NCBI GenBank assembly: GCA_963643175.1
Contig: CAVIJF010000002.1
Location: 1 to 64,000, forward strand
Length of the DNA stretch: 64,000 bases
Direction of reading: 5' to 3'
Origin: CAMEON01 sp963643175
GTDB lineage: Bacteria; Bacillota; Clostridia; Oscillospirales; CAG-272
The position numbers were made by a program, and so were the translations under genes. The number at the start of each line of letters is the position of its first letter. Position 1 is the first letter of the stretch. This document shows positions 34,779 through 43,840 of the stretch, one piece after another. Under the pieces are notes generated by a model, which made no database searches, was not told the origin of the DNA, and was given only the letters and a program-made list of their open reading frames with translations.

Positions 34779-37550
34779 ATGAGTATCATCGGTAAGATAT
34801 TCGGTACCTACAGTGACCATCAGCTCAAAAAGCTGGAAAAAATTGCAGACAGAATCGAGGCTCTTGCCCCTACCTATAAGGATATGGGAGACGAGGAACT
34901 GCGTGGCATGACGCAGGTGTTCCGTGACAGGCTGGAAAAGGGGGAGACGCTGGACGATATTCTCCCGGACGCCTTTGCCGTTGTCCGGGAAGCGGATGAC
35001 CGCGTGCTGGGCAAGCGCCCCTTCCATGTGCAGCTGCTGGGCGGAATCATTCTGCATCAGGGACGCATCGCCGAGATGAAAACCGGTGAAGGAAAAACGC
35101 TGGTCGCCACCATGCCCGCCTACCTCAACGCGCTGACCGGCAAGGGCGTGCATATCGTTACGGTCAACGATTATCTGGCGGCCCGCGACGCCGAGGAGAT
35201 GGGCAAGGTATACGGCTTTCTGGGACTGACAACCGGACTGGTTGTCCACGGGCAGACGCAGGCGGAGAAGCACGCCGCCTACAATGCCGATATTACCTAC
35301 GGCACCAACAACGAGTACGGGTTTGATTACCTGCGCGACAACATGGTGGTATACAAGGAGCGCGTGGTACAGCGCGGACACGCCTTTGCCATCGTGGACG
35401 AGGTGGACTCCATCCTGATTGATGAGGCGCGGACGCCTCTTATCATCTCCGGAGAGGGCGAGAAGCCGACGGATCTCTACGAGCGGGCGGATCAGTTCGT
35501 CCGCACCCTGCGCAAGTACGTCGTGACCGAACTGGACGCCAAGGAGGAGCATGACGACATCGACGCGGATTACATCGTGGACGAGAAGGCGAATACCGCC
35601 GTTTTGACGCCGCACGGCGTGGTCAAGGCGGAAAAATTCTTCAGCCTGTCTGCCGGAACCTATACCAATGCCGAGAATGCCACGCTGGCGCACCATATCA
35701 ATCAGGCAATCAAGGCGCACGGGTGCATGAAGCTGGACGTGGATTACGTGGTCAACGAGAACGGCGTCATGATTGTGGACGCCTTTACCGGGCGCCTCAT
35801 GCCCGGTCGCCGCTTCTCGGACGGACTGCATCAGGCAATCGAGGCGAAGGAGGGCGTCAGCATCCAGAAGGAGAACAAGACGCTTGCCACCATCACTTTC
35901 CAGAACTACTTCCGTATGTACGGCAAGCTGTCCGGCATGACCGGTACGGCACTGACCGAGGAGGAGGAGTTCCGCGAGATTTACCAGCTGGATGTGGTGG
36001 TTGTCCCCACCAATATGCCCATGATCCGCAAGGATCACGACGATGCGGTCTACAAGACGACGGCGGGCAAGTACCGTGCCGTCGTGGCGCAGGTGCGGGC
36101 GTGCCACGAGAAGGGACAGCCTGTTCTGGTGGGTACCGTGTCCATTGACAAGTCCGAGGTGCTGTCCGCTCTGCTCAAAAAGGAGGGCATCCGGCACACC
36201 GTCCTGAACGCGAAGTACCATGCCCGCGAGGCGGAAATCGTGGCGCAGGCGGGTAAATTCGGAGCCGTGACCATTTCCACCAACATGGCGGGACGCGGAA
36301 CCGATATCATGCTGGGCGGAAACCCGGAATACATGGCAAAGGCGGATCTGCGTGCCGCCGGCGTGGCAGAGGATCTGATTGCGGTGGCGACCGGCAGTGC
36401 CGACACGCAGGATGAGGCGGTGCTGGGCGTGCGCCGGCAGTACCGGGAGCTGTACGCCAAGTACCGGGAGGAGATCGCGCCGGAGGCAGACAGAGTGCGC
36501 GCGGCGGGCGGTCTGTTCATTCTGGGCACCGAGCGGCACGAGAGCCGCCGGATTGATAACCAGCTGCGCGGCCGTTCGGGGCGGCAGGGAGACCCCGGCG
36601 AGTCCAAGTTCTTCATTTCGCTGGAGGACGACCTGATGCGCCTGTTCGGGAACAACGACCGCATCATTGCCATGATTGACCGGCTGGGCGTGGATGAGGA
36701 TACGCCGATTCAGGCGCGGATTCTGTCCAATACCATTGAGTCGGCGCAGAAGCGCATTGAGGATCAGAACTTCAAGCGCCGGAAGTACGTGCTGGCATAT
36801 GACGATGTGATGAACCAGCAGCGAAACCTGATTTATAAGCAGCGCCAGCAGGTGCTGGACGACGAGGATTTGACCGAGACGCTGCGCCATATGATTCACG
36901 AGACCATTGAGGCGATGGTGCAGGCGCACACGGCGGACGAGCACGCACAGAACTGGGAACTGGACGGACTGCGGTCGTCCCTCTTAGGCTATGTCTGCCG
37001 GGATGAAGACCTGCGGTATTCGCCGGAGCAGCTGAAGTCGCTGAAACGCGAAGAACTGTTGGCGTCGCTGCTTGCGCAGGCGGACGAGCGCCTTGCGGCG
37101 CAGGAGCAGCTGTTCACGCCGGAAACGTTCCGCGAGGTGGAGCGCGTCATTCTGCTCCAGAACGTGGACAGAGCGTGGATGGATCATCTGGACGCGATGG
37201 ACGAACTGAAAAACGACATCGGATTGCAGGCATATGCCAACCGCGACCCGGTCAACGAGTACCGGCTGGTGGGCGCGGATATGTTCGATGCCATGGTGGC
37301 GGAGATACGTGACAAGACTGTGCGTATGCTGCTGACGGTTGCGCCCAGACCGCGCGAGGAAATAAAGCGCGTGCAGGTAGCCAAGCCGCTGACGGAGGGC
37401 TTCGAGGGCGGCGCCAGACCTGCTGCCAAAAAGGTCGTGCTGGCACCCCGCCGGGCGGCGCCCAAGGTGGGGCGCAACGATCCCTGCCCCTGCGGGTCGG
37501 GAAAAAAGTACAAAAACTGCTGCGGTTCCAACGTGAACCGCACAGAGTGA
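34779..37550 (+). CDS. secA: Preprotein translocase ATPase SecA
   Basis: SecA drives post-translational protein export through SecYEG. The protein is 923 residues with all expected parts: Walker A MKTGEGKTL (about 104), DEVDSILIDEARTPL (DEAD-type Walker B with preprotein cross-linking domain), second motor domain with GRGTDIMLGGNPEY and ESRRIDNQLRGRSGRQGDPG, helical scaffold, and C-terminal zinc motif CPCGSGKKYKNCCG that binds SecB or phospholipid/ribosome. AGAAAGGA is upstream of the ATG. The region around ARRRAAPKVGRNDPC shows the usual linker. Two membrane-protein genes follow on the same strand. Confidence 0.98.
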   Translation: MSIIGKIFGTYSDHQLKKLEKIADRIEALAPTYKDMGDEELRGMTQVFRDRLEKGETLDDILPDAFAVVREADDRVLGKRPFHVQLLGGIILHQGRIAEMKTGEGKTLVATMPAYLNALTGKGVHIVTVNDYLAARDAEEMGKVYGFLGLTTGLVVHGQTQAEKHAAYNADITYGTNNEYGFDYLRDNMVVYKERVVQRGHAFAIVDEVDSILIDEARTPLIISGEGEKPTDLYERADQFVRTLRKYVVTELDAKEEHDDIDADYIVDEKANTAVLTPHGVVKAEKFFSLSAGTYTNAENATLAHHINQAIKAHGCMKLDVDYVVNENGVMIVDAFTGRLMPGRRFSDGLHQAIEAKEGVSIQKENKTLATITFQNYFRMYGKLSGMTGTALTEEEEFREIYQLDVVVVPTNMPMIRKDHDDAVYKTTAGKYRAVVAQVRACHEKGQPVLVGTVSIDKSEVLSALLKKEGIRHTVLNAKYHAREAEIVAQAGKFGAVTISTNMAGRGTDIMLGGNPEYMAKADLRAAGVAEDLIAVATGSADTQDEAVLGVRRQYRELYAKYREEIAPEADRVRAAGGLFILGTERHESRRIDNQLRGRSGRQGDPGESKFFISLEDDLMRLFGNNDRIIAMIDRLGVDEDTPIQARILSNTIESAQKRIEDQNFKRRKYVLAYDDVMNQQRNLIYKQRQQVLDDEDLTETLRHMIHETIEAMVQAHTADEHAQNWELDGLRSSLLGYVCRDEDLRYSPEQLKSLKREELLASLLAQADERLAAQEQLFTPETFREVERVILLQNVDRAWMDHLDAMDELKNDIGLQAYANRDPVNEYRLVGADMFDAMVAEIRDKTVRMLLTVAPRPREEIKRVQVAKPLTEGFEGGARPAAKKVVLAPRRAAPKVGRNDPCPCGSGKKYKNCCGSNVNRTE

Positions 37551-37606
37551 CGCACAGAGCGATGCGCACTGTCGCCATACCGCACGGTAAGGGGGAAGAC
37601 TGAATC

Positions 37607-38326
37607 ATGGGCTTCGGATTGATGCTGGCGGGGTACTTCACCCTGACCTTCCTGTCCTTCGCGGTGGGGGACTATGCGTTTGCCTTCTATACCGTCGGCG
37701 GAGCGGTGAGTTTCATGGCAGCCGGAAAGCTGTACGAGTACCGGCACCGCTTCGGCATAACGGTGGCGACGTCGGTCGGCTGGATAGCCTTGGGTGTGTA
37801 CGGCGCCGTTTCGTTTCTCGGTGAGGTGTTCCTGTGGGATCTGCCGCTGCCGGGCATGGATGCGACTGTGCCGAATCTGGTGCTGTTCCTCCTCCAGCTG
37901 GTGCACACGGCGGGCTTGCTGGCGGCGACTGACAGCCTTGCCCGTCAGGCGGGCGCGGAAAAGGTGAAGAGCACCATCCCGTGGGACGCGGGGATGCTGG
38001 GTGCGTGGGCGGTCGGGCAGGTCGTCCTGCTCCTGTTCCCGGCGGTTGCCGCTTTCGAGGATCAGACAATCACAAAGATAGTTCTGCTGATTCAGCTTGT
38101 CGGGTACCTTATGGTCTGCCTGACGCTGCTGCGTGCCTACCGGATAATCTGTCCGGCAGGTGAGGAGGAGGGTGCGCCGCGCAGGCGCTCCCGCTTTGCC
38201 CTGATTAACCGCATCAACGACAGGTTGGAGGAGCGCTCCCAGCGGGCGCTTGAGGAAAGCCGGGAGTACCGCCGCCAGCGGGAAGAAGCCCGCCGCGTGC
38301 GCAGGAACGGGAAAAAGAGGAAGTAA
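37607..38326 (+). CDS. Hypothetical multi-pass membrane protein with basic coiled tail
   Basis: A 239-residue protein of no recognised family. About five to six membrane helices occupy residues 1-180 (MLAGYFTLTFLSFAVGDYAF, WIALGVYGAVSFLGEV, VLFLLQLVHTAGLLA, VGQVVLLLFPAVAA, IVLLIQLVGYLMVCL). The C-terminal ~60 residues are strongly charged, Arg/Glu-rich and probably helical or coiled coil (NDRLEERSQRALEESREYRR). It follows secA by 56 bases and is similar in style to the next gene, so a paired function is possible. Confidence 0.8.
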   Translation: MGFGLMLAGYFTLTFLSFAVGDYAFAFYTVGGAVSFMAAGKLYEYRHRFGITVATSVGWIALGVYGAVSFLGEVFLWDLPLPGMDATVPNLVLFLLQLVHTAGLLAATDSLARQAGAEKVKSTIPWDAGMLGAWAVGQVVLLLFPAVAAFEDQTITKIVLLIQLVGYLMVCLTLLRAYRIICPAGEEEGAPRRRSRFALINRINDRLEERSQRALEESREYRRQREEARRVRRNGKKRK

Positions 38327-38382
38327 CGGCGGATGCGCTGTCGGACAAATCAGCGATTCCCCCAAAACACGGAGGTGTGCGT

Positions 38383-39840
38383 ATGAAAAAGAGCGGGCGC
38401 GAGGGCGCGTTTGGACTTGGCTGTATCGTGGCGGGTGCGGTGTTCCTGTTCGACCCGTTTGTCGGCGTGTTTGATTTGCTACCGGATATTATCGGCTACC
38501 TGCTGATTCTCCGGGGTCTGCGCCGGTTGGCGGTGCTGGAGGGACACTTTGACGAGGCAATCCGCCTGTTCCGGCGCCTGGTGCTTCTGGCAGCCATCCG
38601 CATTCTGGCTATTCCGTTCATCTTCGGTCTGACTTCCTCGTCCGAACAGCCGGTGGAACAGCTGCTTGCGGTGTTCACGCTGGCGATTCTGGACTGCATT
38701 GTACTGTTCCCGGCGTGGCGCGAGATTGCGTTGGGACTGACACAGCTTGCCTTCCTGCACGACGGGCAGGCGGTACTGCAGTCAGACGCGCACGGAACCA
38801 GCCGCACAGACCGGCTTCTACGGCATACGCTGGTGTTCATGACGCTCCGCGAGGTGCTGGCGGTTCTGCCCGAGATGACGGTTCTGTTCAGCAATCAGAG
38901 CGGTGAAATCAAGTGGAGCCGGTGGTCCTTCCTGTACAACTATGTCGGGGCGCTCCGGCTGTTCTGCGCCGCTGTCATGCTGGTGTGCGGCATTGTCTGG
39001 CTGGTGCATCTTGTCCGCTATGCGCGTGCCGTGCGGCGCGACAAGCCGTTTATGGATTCCCTGCGGCAAGCGCTGGACGGGTATCTGGCGACGCACCCCG
39101 ACCTTGTGCGTTGCCGCGCCGTGTACAGGGGGCTGTTCCTTTTGGGGGCGGCTGCCGTGCTGACGGTGGATTTCTTCGTGGACGGCGTAAATGTACTGCC
39201 CGACACGGTAGCCGGAATCTGCATTCTGTGCGCTGTCCTCTCACTGCGGAAGTGCGTGCGGGTGCGCTATGCGCCGGTTCTCGGTGCGGCGGGGACGTTT
39301 CTGGTTGTCGGTACGGCGGCGACCGTGAGGCAGTCGGTCGTCCTGCACGGGTTCGTGTCCGGGGGGCTGCTGGACAGCGATTCCTATACTCCTACGCGCT
39401 ACTCCGTCCTGCTGGAGAACGCCAACCAGATGCTCAAGGACGCGGACGTGCGGGCAGATTTTTACAGGATGTGCGCCCTGCTTCTGCTGGCACAGCTGTG
39501 CTTCATCCTGCTTCTGTTGGCGGTGATGCGGGTGCTGTTCCGCGTAATTGACCGTTACACCGGCTCCCCGATCGGACGGGAGAACGACCCGCGTTTGGCA
39601 GGCGCCGATCAGGAGATACACAGCCGCCTGAGACGCGGCGTCCGGGTCGCCACGGTCATCGGGTGCGTGGTGGCGGTATTCCCGGTTCTGTATATGGTGA
39701 CGCTGCCGAGGGCGATGGGCACTGTGATGGAGGCATTCGGACCGCTGAATACGGTGCTGGATGTCGTGTTCGCCGTAGCGTACATCAAGGCGGCAGGGGA
39801 TATCCGGCGGCAGGTGGATTCGCGCTACCTGCTTGCGTGA
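38383..39840 (+). CDS. Hypothetical multi-pass membrane protein
   Basis: A 485-residue protein of no recognised family with about ten predicted membrane helices in two similar halves: residues ~8-180 (GCIVAGAVFLFDPFVGVFDL, LPDIIGYLLILRGLRRLAVL) and ~260-480 (LLGAAAVLTVDFFVDGVNVL, LPDTVAGICILCAVLSLRKC). The repeat of FxxGVxxLPDxxG-ILxxLxLRxx in both halves suggests an internal duplication. GGAGG lies seven bases before the ATG at 38383; a GTG two codons earlier overlaps the Shine-Dalgarno. Confidence 0.8.
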   Translation: MKKSGREGAFGLGCIVAGAVFLFDPFVGVFDLLPDIIGYLLILRGLRRLAVLEGHFDEAIRLFRRLVLLAAIRILAIPFIFGLTSSSEQPVEQLLAVFTLAILDCIVLFPAWREIALGLTQLAFLHDGQAVLQSDAHGTSRTDRLLRHTLVFMTLREVLAVLPEMTVLFSNQSGEIKWSRWSFLYNYVGALRLFCAAVMLVCGIVWLVHLVRYARAVRRDKPFMDSLRQALDGYLATHPDLVRCRAVYRGLFLLGAAAVLTVDFFVDGVNVLPDTVAGICILCAVLSLRKCVRVRYAPVLGAAGTFLVVGTAATVRQSVVLHGFVSGGLLDSDSYTPTRYSVLLENANQMLKDADVRADFYRMCALLLLAQLCFILLLLAVMRVLFRVIDRYTGSPIGRENDPRLAGADQEIHSRLRRGVRVATVIGCVVAVFPVLYMVTLPRAMGTVMEAFGPLNTVLDVVFAVAYIKAAGDIRRQVDSRYLLA

Positions 39841-39902
39841 GAGCCGCGCCGCGTTTTTGTGCCTGTTCCGCATAAGCGGCGGGAGAGGGGAAAATACTTT
39901 TT

Positions 39903-40040
39903 CCGAAGTCAGAACAGGAATCAGAACTGTCAGAATCAGATACCCAGAGCAGTCATACCCAGAGCAATCAAAACCAAAGCCAGAACGATCAGAATCGGAA
40001 CCGCAGCCGGCAGCAGTCGGAGGATGAGACAGACTGAGCT
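39903..40040 (+). repeat. Low-complexity degenerate hexamer tract
   Basis: A tract built from variants of CAGAAT/CAGAGC repeats. In one plus frame it reads as a Ser/Gln/Asn/Glu/Arg-rich tail (SELSESDTQSSHTQSNQNQS) ending in a stop, but that frame has no start codon. The minus strand gives a hydrophobic stretch. No gene can be supported in 39841-40201 apart from this tract. Confidence 0.5.
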
Positions 40041-40201
40041 GTGCCGGGGGCAGTGCCGGGAAACCGCCGGCGCTGCCGTATCCGCAGAATCTCCGGGGAC
40101 TGTTGCCGCACGTGCGACAGTCCCCTCCGAGCCTGTGGGGACAGCCGGGCACTTCCCGTCCGGCACGGGTTCCGAAAGCCGAAAACGAAAGGATTATACA
40201 T

Positions 40202-42685
40202 ATGACGGACAGCATGACCATGACAGAATCCGCGGCACCCGCTGCACGCGGAATGGGTGAGCGCTACCTTGCGGCAAAGCGCGCCCTGTTCGACCGGGTA
40301 TACGCCGGTCTGAATCCGAAACAGCGGGAGGCGGTCTACACAACAGACGGACCGCTGCTTGTACTGGCAGGTGCCGGAAGCGGCAAGACCACGGTGTTGG
40401 TGCGCCGCATCGCCTTTATCATCCGGTACGGCAATGCATATGAAAGCAACAGCGTTCCGGAGAATCTGACGGAGGCGCGCGTGGCGGAATTGGAGGCGGC
40501 AGCCGCGCCCGATTCCCCCCTGCGTGCCGATGAGATAGAATCCGGCATCCTGCCGGAGTTCATCACAGACCCCTGCCCGCCGTACCGGATGCTGGCAATC
40601 ACCTTTACAAACAAGGCGGCAGGCGAGATACGCGAGCGGCTTGTCAGGCAGCTGGGGGACGAGGAGATGGCAAAGGATGTCTGGTCGGGCACCTTCCATT
40701 CGGTGTGTATGCGGATACTCCGCCGGGACGGGCACCGCATCGGGTATGACCGTTCCTTCACCATCTATGACACCGACGACCAGAAGAAAACGCTGACCGC
40801 TATTCTCAAGCGGATGTACATCGACGACAGGCAGTTTCCCGTCAAGAGCGTGATGAACGCAATCAGCCGGGAGAAGGACAGACTGCACACTCCGGAGGAA
40901 ACCGCCGCAGCGGCAGGCGCCGATTACAGAGCCGGCAAAATCGCCGCCATTTACCGGGAGTATGCCGCCGAGCTGGCACGCTCCAATGCGATGGATTTTG
41001 ACGACATCATCATGCAGACGGTACGCCTGCTCCGCACGTGCGAGGATGTGCGGGAGTATTACCAGAAGAAATTCCGCTACGTCTGCATCGACGAGTATCA
41101 GGATACCAATCAGGCACAGCTGGAGCTGGCGGTCATCCTGTCCGGCGGGCACCGCAACCTGATGGTTGTGGGCGATGATGACCAGTCCATTTATAAGTTC
41201 CGGGGGGCGACCATTGAGAACATTCTCGGCTTTGACCGGCGCTTCTCCGATGCGCGGGTCATCAAGCTGGAGCAGAATTACCGCTCGACCGGTACCATTC
41301 TGGAGGCGGCGAACCGGGTCATTTCGCACAACGAGGGACGCCGGGGCAAAAACCTGTGGACGAGCGCCGGACAGGGCGAGAAGATTATCCTTCGCACGAC
41401 GGAGGATCAGGCGGCGGAATCCCGCTCCATCGTGGATACCGTCCACCGCATGATGGCAAAACCGCGTCCGGACGGAACCGCACGGAGCTTCCGTGACTTT
41501 GCCGTGCTGTACCGCACCAATTCGCAGTCCAGCTCGGTGGAACGTGCCTTTGCCAAGAGCGCGATTCCGTACCGCATGGTGGGGGGCACCCGCTTCAACG
41601 ACCGCAAGGAAATCCGCGATGCCATCGCGTACCTGCAACTGATCAGCAACCACGCGGACAAGGAACGCCTGCTCCGTATTATCAATGAGCCGAAGCGGAA
41701 AATCGGAGACAAAACGCTGGAGGCTATCCGGCAGCTGTCGGAGGAGCAGAACTGCTCCCTGTTTGACATCATGGCGCACGCGGACGATTATCCCGCACTT
41801 GCCCGTTCCGCCTCCAATCTCAAGGCGTTTACCGCGCTGATTGATGAGCTGACCGAAATTGCCGCGAAGTCGGATATGGCGGCGCTGTTTGAAGCAGTGA
41901 TGCACAAAACCGGCTATATGCGGATGCTGCTGGCAAGCACCGAGTCCGAGACAGAGCGCATTGAAAACCTGAACGAGCTGAAATCCAACATGATGGAGTA
42001 CGAGCAGAAGACGGAGAACCCGACGCTGGTCGGATTCCTTGAGGAAAACGCGCTGGTGGCGGATGTGGACAAGTACGACGATAAGGCGGACGCGGTGGTC
42101 CTGATGACGGTGCACAGCGCCAAGGGACTGGAGTTCCCGTTCGTATTCCTGCCCGGCATGGAGGACGGGATTTTCCCCGGTATGCAGACCATACTGGGTA
42201 CGCCCGCCGACATGGAGGAGGAGCGCCGACTTGCCTATGTTGCCCTGACCCGCGCCAAGGAGCAGGTCATTCTGATTCACGCCAAGACCCGCCTCTGGTA
42301 CGGGCAGACCGTATTCAATCCGGTTTCCCGCTTCGTGGAAGAAATCCCGGAGGAACTGCTGGAGAAGGAGGATCTCACGCAGAGGCAGCCATCTGAGCCG
42401 GCGGCACCTGTCGAGCGGCAGCGCCGCCGCGCCCCGGTTTATACCGACCGTCTGACGGTCGGACAGCAGCAGGTCAGTCCTGCGGACGCCGATGCGATTG
42501 CCCGGCGCAAGTCGGACATGAAGCAGCTGAACCCCGGCGACCGCGTTGTGCATACCGCCTTCGGCGAGGGCGTCATCCTGTCGGTCAAGCCGATGGGAGG
42601 GGACATTCTGTTCGAGGTCATGTTCGACACAGCCGGAACCAAAAAGTTGATGGGCACCTATGCCCGTCTGAAGCGGCTGGAGTGA
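40202..42685 (+). CDS. pcrA: ATP-dependent DNA helicase PcrA/UvrD
   Basis: A 3'-5' superfamily 1A helicase of 827 residues for repair and plasmid replication. Motifs are in order: Q motif LNPKQREAV, Walker A AGAGSGKTT (about 60), TFTNKAAGEIRERL (Ia), DEYQDTNQAQ (II), GDDDQSIYKFRGA (III), FAVLYRTNSQS (IV), VVLMTVHSAKGLEFPFVFL (V) and EERRLAYVALTRAKEQ (VI). The C-terminal Tudor-like segment PGDRVVHTAFGEGVIL is typical of PcrA and binds RNA polymerase. A 35-residue acidic insert lies between motifs I and Ia. GAAAGGA supports the ATG at 40202. Confidence 0.97.
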   Translation: MTDSMTMTESAAPAARGMGERYLAAKRALFDRVYAGLNPKQREAVYTTDGPLLVLAGAGSGKTTVLVRRIAFIIRYGNAYESNSVPENLTEARVAELEAAAAPDSPLRADEIESGILPEFITDPCPPYRMLAITFTNKAAGEIRERLVRQLGDEEMAKDVWSGTFHSVCMRILRRDGHRIGYDRSFTIYDTDDQKKTLTAILKRMYIDDRQFPVKSVMNAISREKDRLHTPEETAAAAGADYRAGKIAAIYREYAAELARSNAMDFDDIIMQTVRLLRTCEDVREYYQKKFRYVCIDEYQDTNQAQLELAVILSGGHRNLMVVGDDDQSIYKFRGATIENILGFDRRFSDARVIKLEQNYRSTGTILEAANRVISHNEGRRGKNLWTSAGQGEKIILRTTEDQAAESRSIVDTVHRMMAKPRPDGTARSFRDFAVLYRTNSQSSSVERAFAKSAIPYRMVGGTRFNDRKEIRDAIAYLQLISNHADKERLLRIINEPKRKIGDKTLEAIRQLSEEQNCSLFDIMAHADDYPALARSASNLKAFTALIDELTEIAAKSDMAALFEAVMHKTGYMRMLLASTESETERIENLNELKSNMMEYEQKTENPTLVGFLEENALVADVDKYDDKADAVVLMTVHSAKGLEFPFVFLPGMEDGIFPGMQTILGTPADMEEERRLAYVALTRAKEQVILIHAKTRLWYGQTVFNPVSRFVEEIPEELLEKEDLTQRQPSEPAAPVERQRRRAPVYTDRLTVGQQQVSPADADAIARRKSDMKQLNPGDRVVHTAFGEGVILSVKPMGGDILFEVMFDTAGTKKLMGTYARLKRLE

Positions 42686-42708
42686 GCGTCCGTCGCTTCC
42701 GCATACAG

Positions 42709-42756
42709 TACGGCAAAACCGGCATCCGCTGTCTGGCGGGTGCCGGTTTTGCCGTA
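42709..42756. terminator. Bidirectional intrinsic terminator after pcrA
   Basis: 16-base perfect arms TACGGCAAAACCGGCA (42709-42724) and TGCCGGTTTTGCCGTA (42741-42756) with a 16-base loop, between pcrA and the convergent SLH remnant. Confidence 0.75.
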
Positions 42757-42761
42757 TGCTG

Positions 42762-43177
42762 TCACCGTCCCATGAGGCGCACGGTTCGCTCAATCCAGAT
42801 GGCGGTTTCGCCGCGCGTCATGCGTCCGGCGGGGGCGGCGGTGTTGTCCGTGCCGTCCAGCAGTCCTAACGCCTTGAGCGAGGACAGCGCAGGAACCGAC
42901 CACGTCGGGATAGCATCGGCATCGGCCAAGGCGTTGACTTGCCGTATTGCGGGCGTATCCGATAATGTTGGAGAGCAGAACGGCGGCTTCCGCGTGGGAA
43001 ATGTCCGCGTCCGGGTTCAGGTACAGCCTGCCGTACGTCAGGAGTACGCACAGGAGTATCATGCCGATGAGCACGGCGGGGAGCAGGCTTTCCGCCGTGC
43101 CGTATCACGTTCCGGCAACCCACAGGCAGACGCCGCCATGAGCGTCAGCGTTGCGAATTTCCCGTTGCAGGACGCAT
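42762..43177 (-). pseudogene. Decayed S-layer-homology (SLH) domain gene
   Basis: On the minus strand a perfect AAGGAGG (43187-43193) sits nine bases before an ATG (43175-43177), but that frame stops after ten codons. Adjacent frames carry, in order, GKFATLTLMAAS, a membrane helix (LLPAVLIGMILLCVLLTYG), ADISHAEAAVLLSNIIGY, and finally ADADAIPTWSVPALSSLKAL followed by GLLDGTDNT and MTRGETAIWIERTVRLM before a stop at 42762. The last two are the end of one SLH motif and a nearly complete second. Several frameshifts and one stop are needed to join them, so the gene is dead or the assembly is poor here. Confidence 0.55.
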
Positions 43178-43292
43178 GATGCCGATCCTCCTTGTCCGTA
43201 CTTTGTACCTGTATATGCAGGGCAGGGAAGGGGGCGTGAAGACTGTCGAAGTGTGTACTGAATCGGAGGGCCTCATGTAAAGCAGTGCTTCC

Positions 43293-43343
43293 GCAGAAAA
43301 CCGCGGTCTGCCATTGCAAACCGCGGCTTTCTGCCGTTTTTTT
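43293..43343 (+). terminator. Orphan intrinsic terminator
   Basis: GCAGAAAACCGCGG (43293-43306) and CCGCGGCTTTCTGC (43321-43334), with one mismatch, are followed by CG and seven T on the plus strand. A smaller palindrome CGCCTGCCGGGCAGGCG with TTTTAT follows. No plus-strand gene precedes it except pcrA, which has its own terminator. An unannotated small RNA in 43190-43290 is possible but no promoter is clear. Confidence 0.6.
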
Positions 43344-43388
43344 GTCCGCCTGCCGGGCAGGCGTTTTATAGGGGGAAAACAGCCGGAT

Positions 43389-43814
43389 TCAGCCAGCCAG
43401 CGCGGCGCCCATTGCCTCGCACGCGGCGGTAGCCTCGTCGTCGGGTGCCTCGTTGCAGATTACGCTGTCGCAGGCAAACACCGCACCGTCCCCGGCGCAG
43501 GTTTCCTCCCAGTTGCGCATCCACTCACCGTCTCCCCAGCCGTAGGAGCCGAACAGGCCGATTTTCTTGCCGGACAGCCCGGCTTCGCAGGACGTGAACA
43601 TGGGTAGGAACTCCCCGTCCTCCAATTCCTCGGCGCCCATAGCGGGGCAGCCAAAGGCAACGGCGTCGTAGTCCGCCAATTTGCTGCCGCCGAAATCGCC
43701 GGCGGTGATGACATCCACCGTGGCGCCGGCGGATTTTGCGCCGTCCGCGACGGCGTTCGCCATTGCTTCCGTGTTGCCGGTTCCGCTCCAGTATACAACT
43801 GCTACTTTACTCAT
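43389..43814 (-). CDS. Short-chain flavodoxin
   Basis: A cytoplasmic flavodoxin of 141 residues, the size of the clostridial short-chain type. The FMN phosphate loop is YWSGTGNTEAM (residues 8-18). The FMN ring loops are FGCPAMGAEELEDGEF (about 55-70) and SYGWGDGEWM (about 90-99). It serves as a low-potential electron carrier replacing ferredoxin, often under iron limitation. It is the last gene of a minus-strand cluster with DUF3793 and DUF2325 genes, a grouping often found near iron-uptake genes in Clostridia (family knowledge). Confidence 0.95.
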   Translation of the reverse strand: MSKVAVVYWSGTGNTEAMANAVADGAKSAGATVDVITAGDFGGSKLADYDAVAFGCPAMGAEELEDGEFLPMFTSCEAGLSGKKIGLFGSYGWGDGEWMRNWEETCAGDGAVFACDSVICNEAPDDEATAACEAMGAALAG

Positions 43815-43840
43815 GATTTTTCAACCTCTCTGAACAGTAT

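Noticed and set aside
34446..36944. 832-codon minus-strand ORF opposite secA
   Set aside because: Antisense to an unmistakable SecA.
39989..42793. 934-codon minus-strand ORF opposite pcrA
   Set aside because: Antisense to an unmistakable helicase.
42682..43179. 165-codon plus-strand ORF after pcrA
   Set aside because: It spans the pcrA terminator and is antisense to SLH-like coding sequence.
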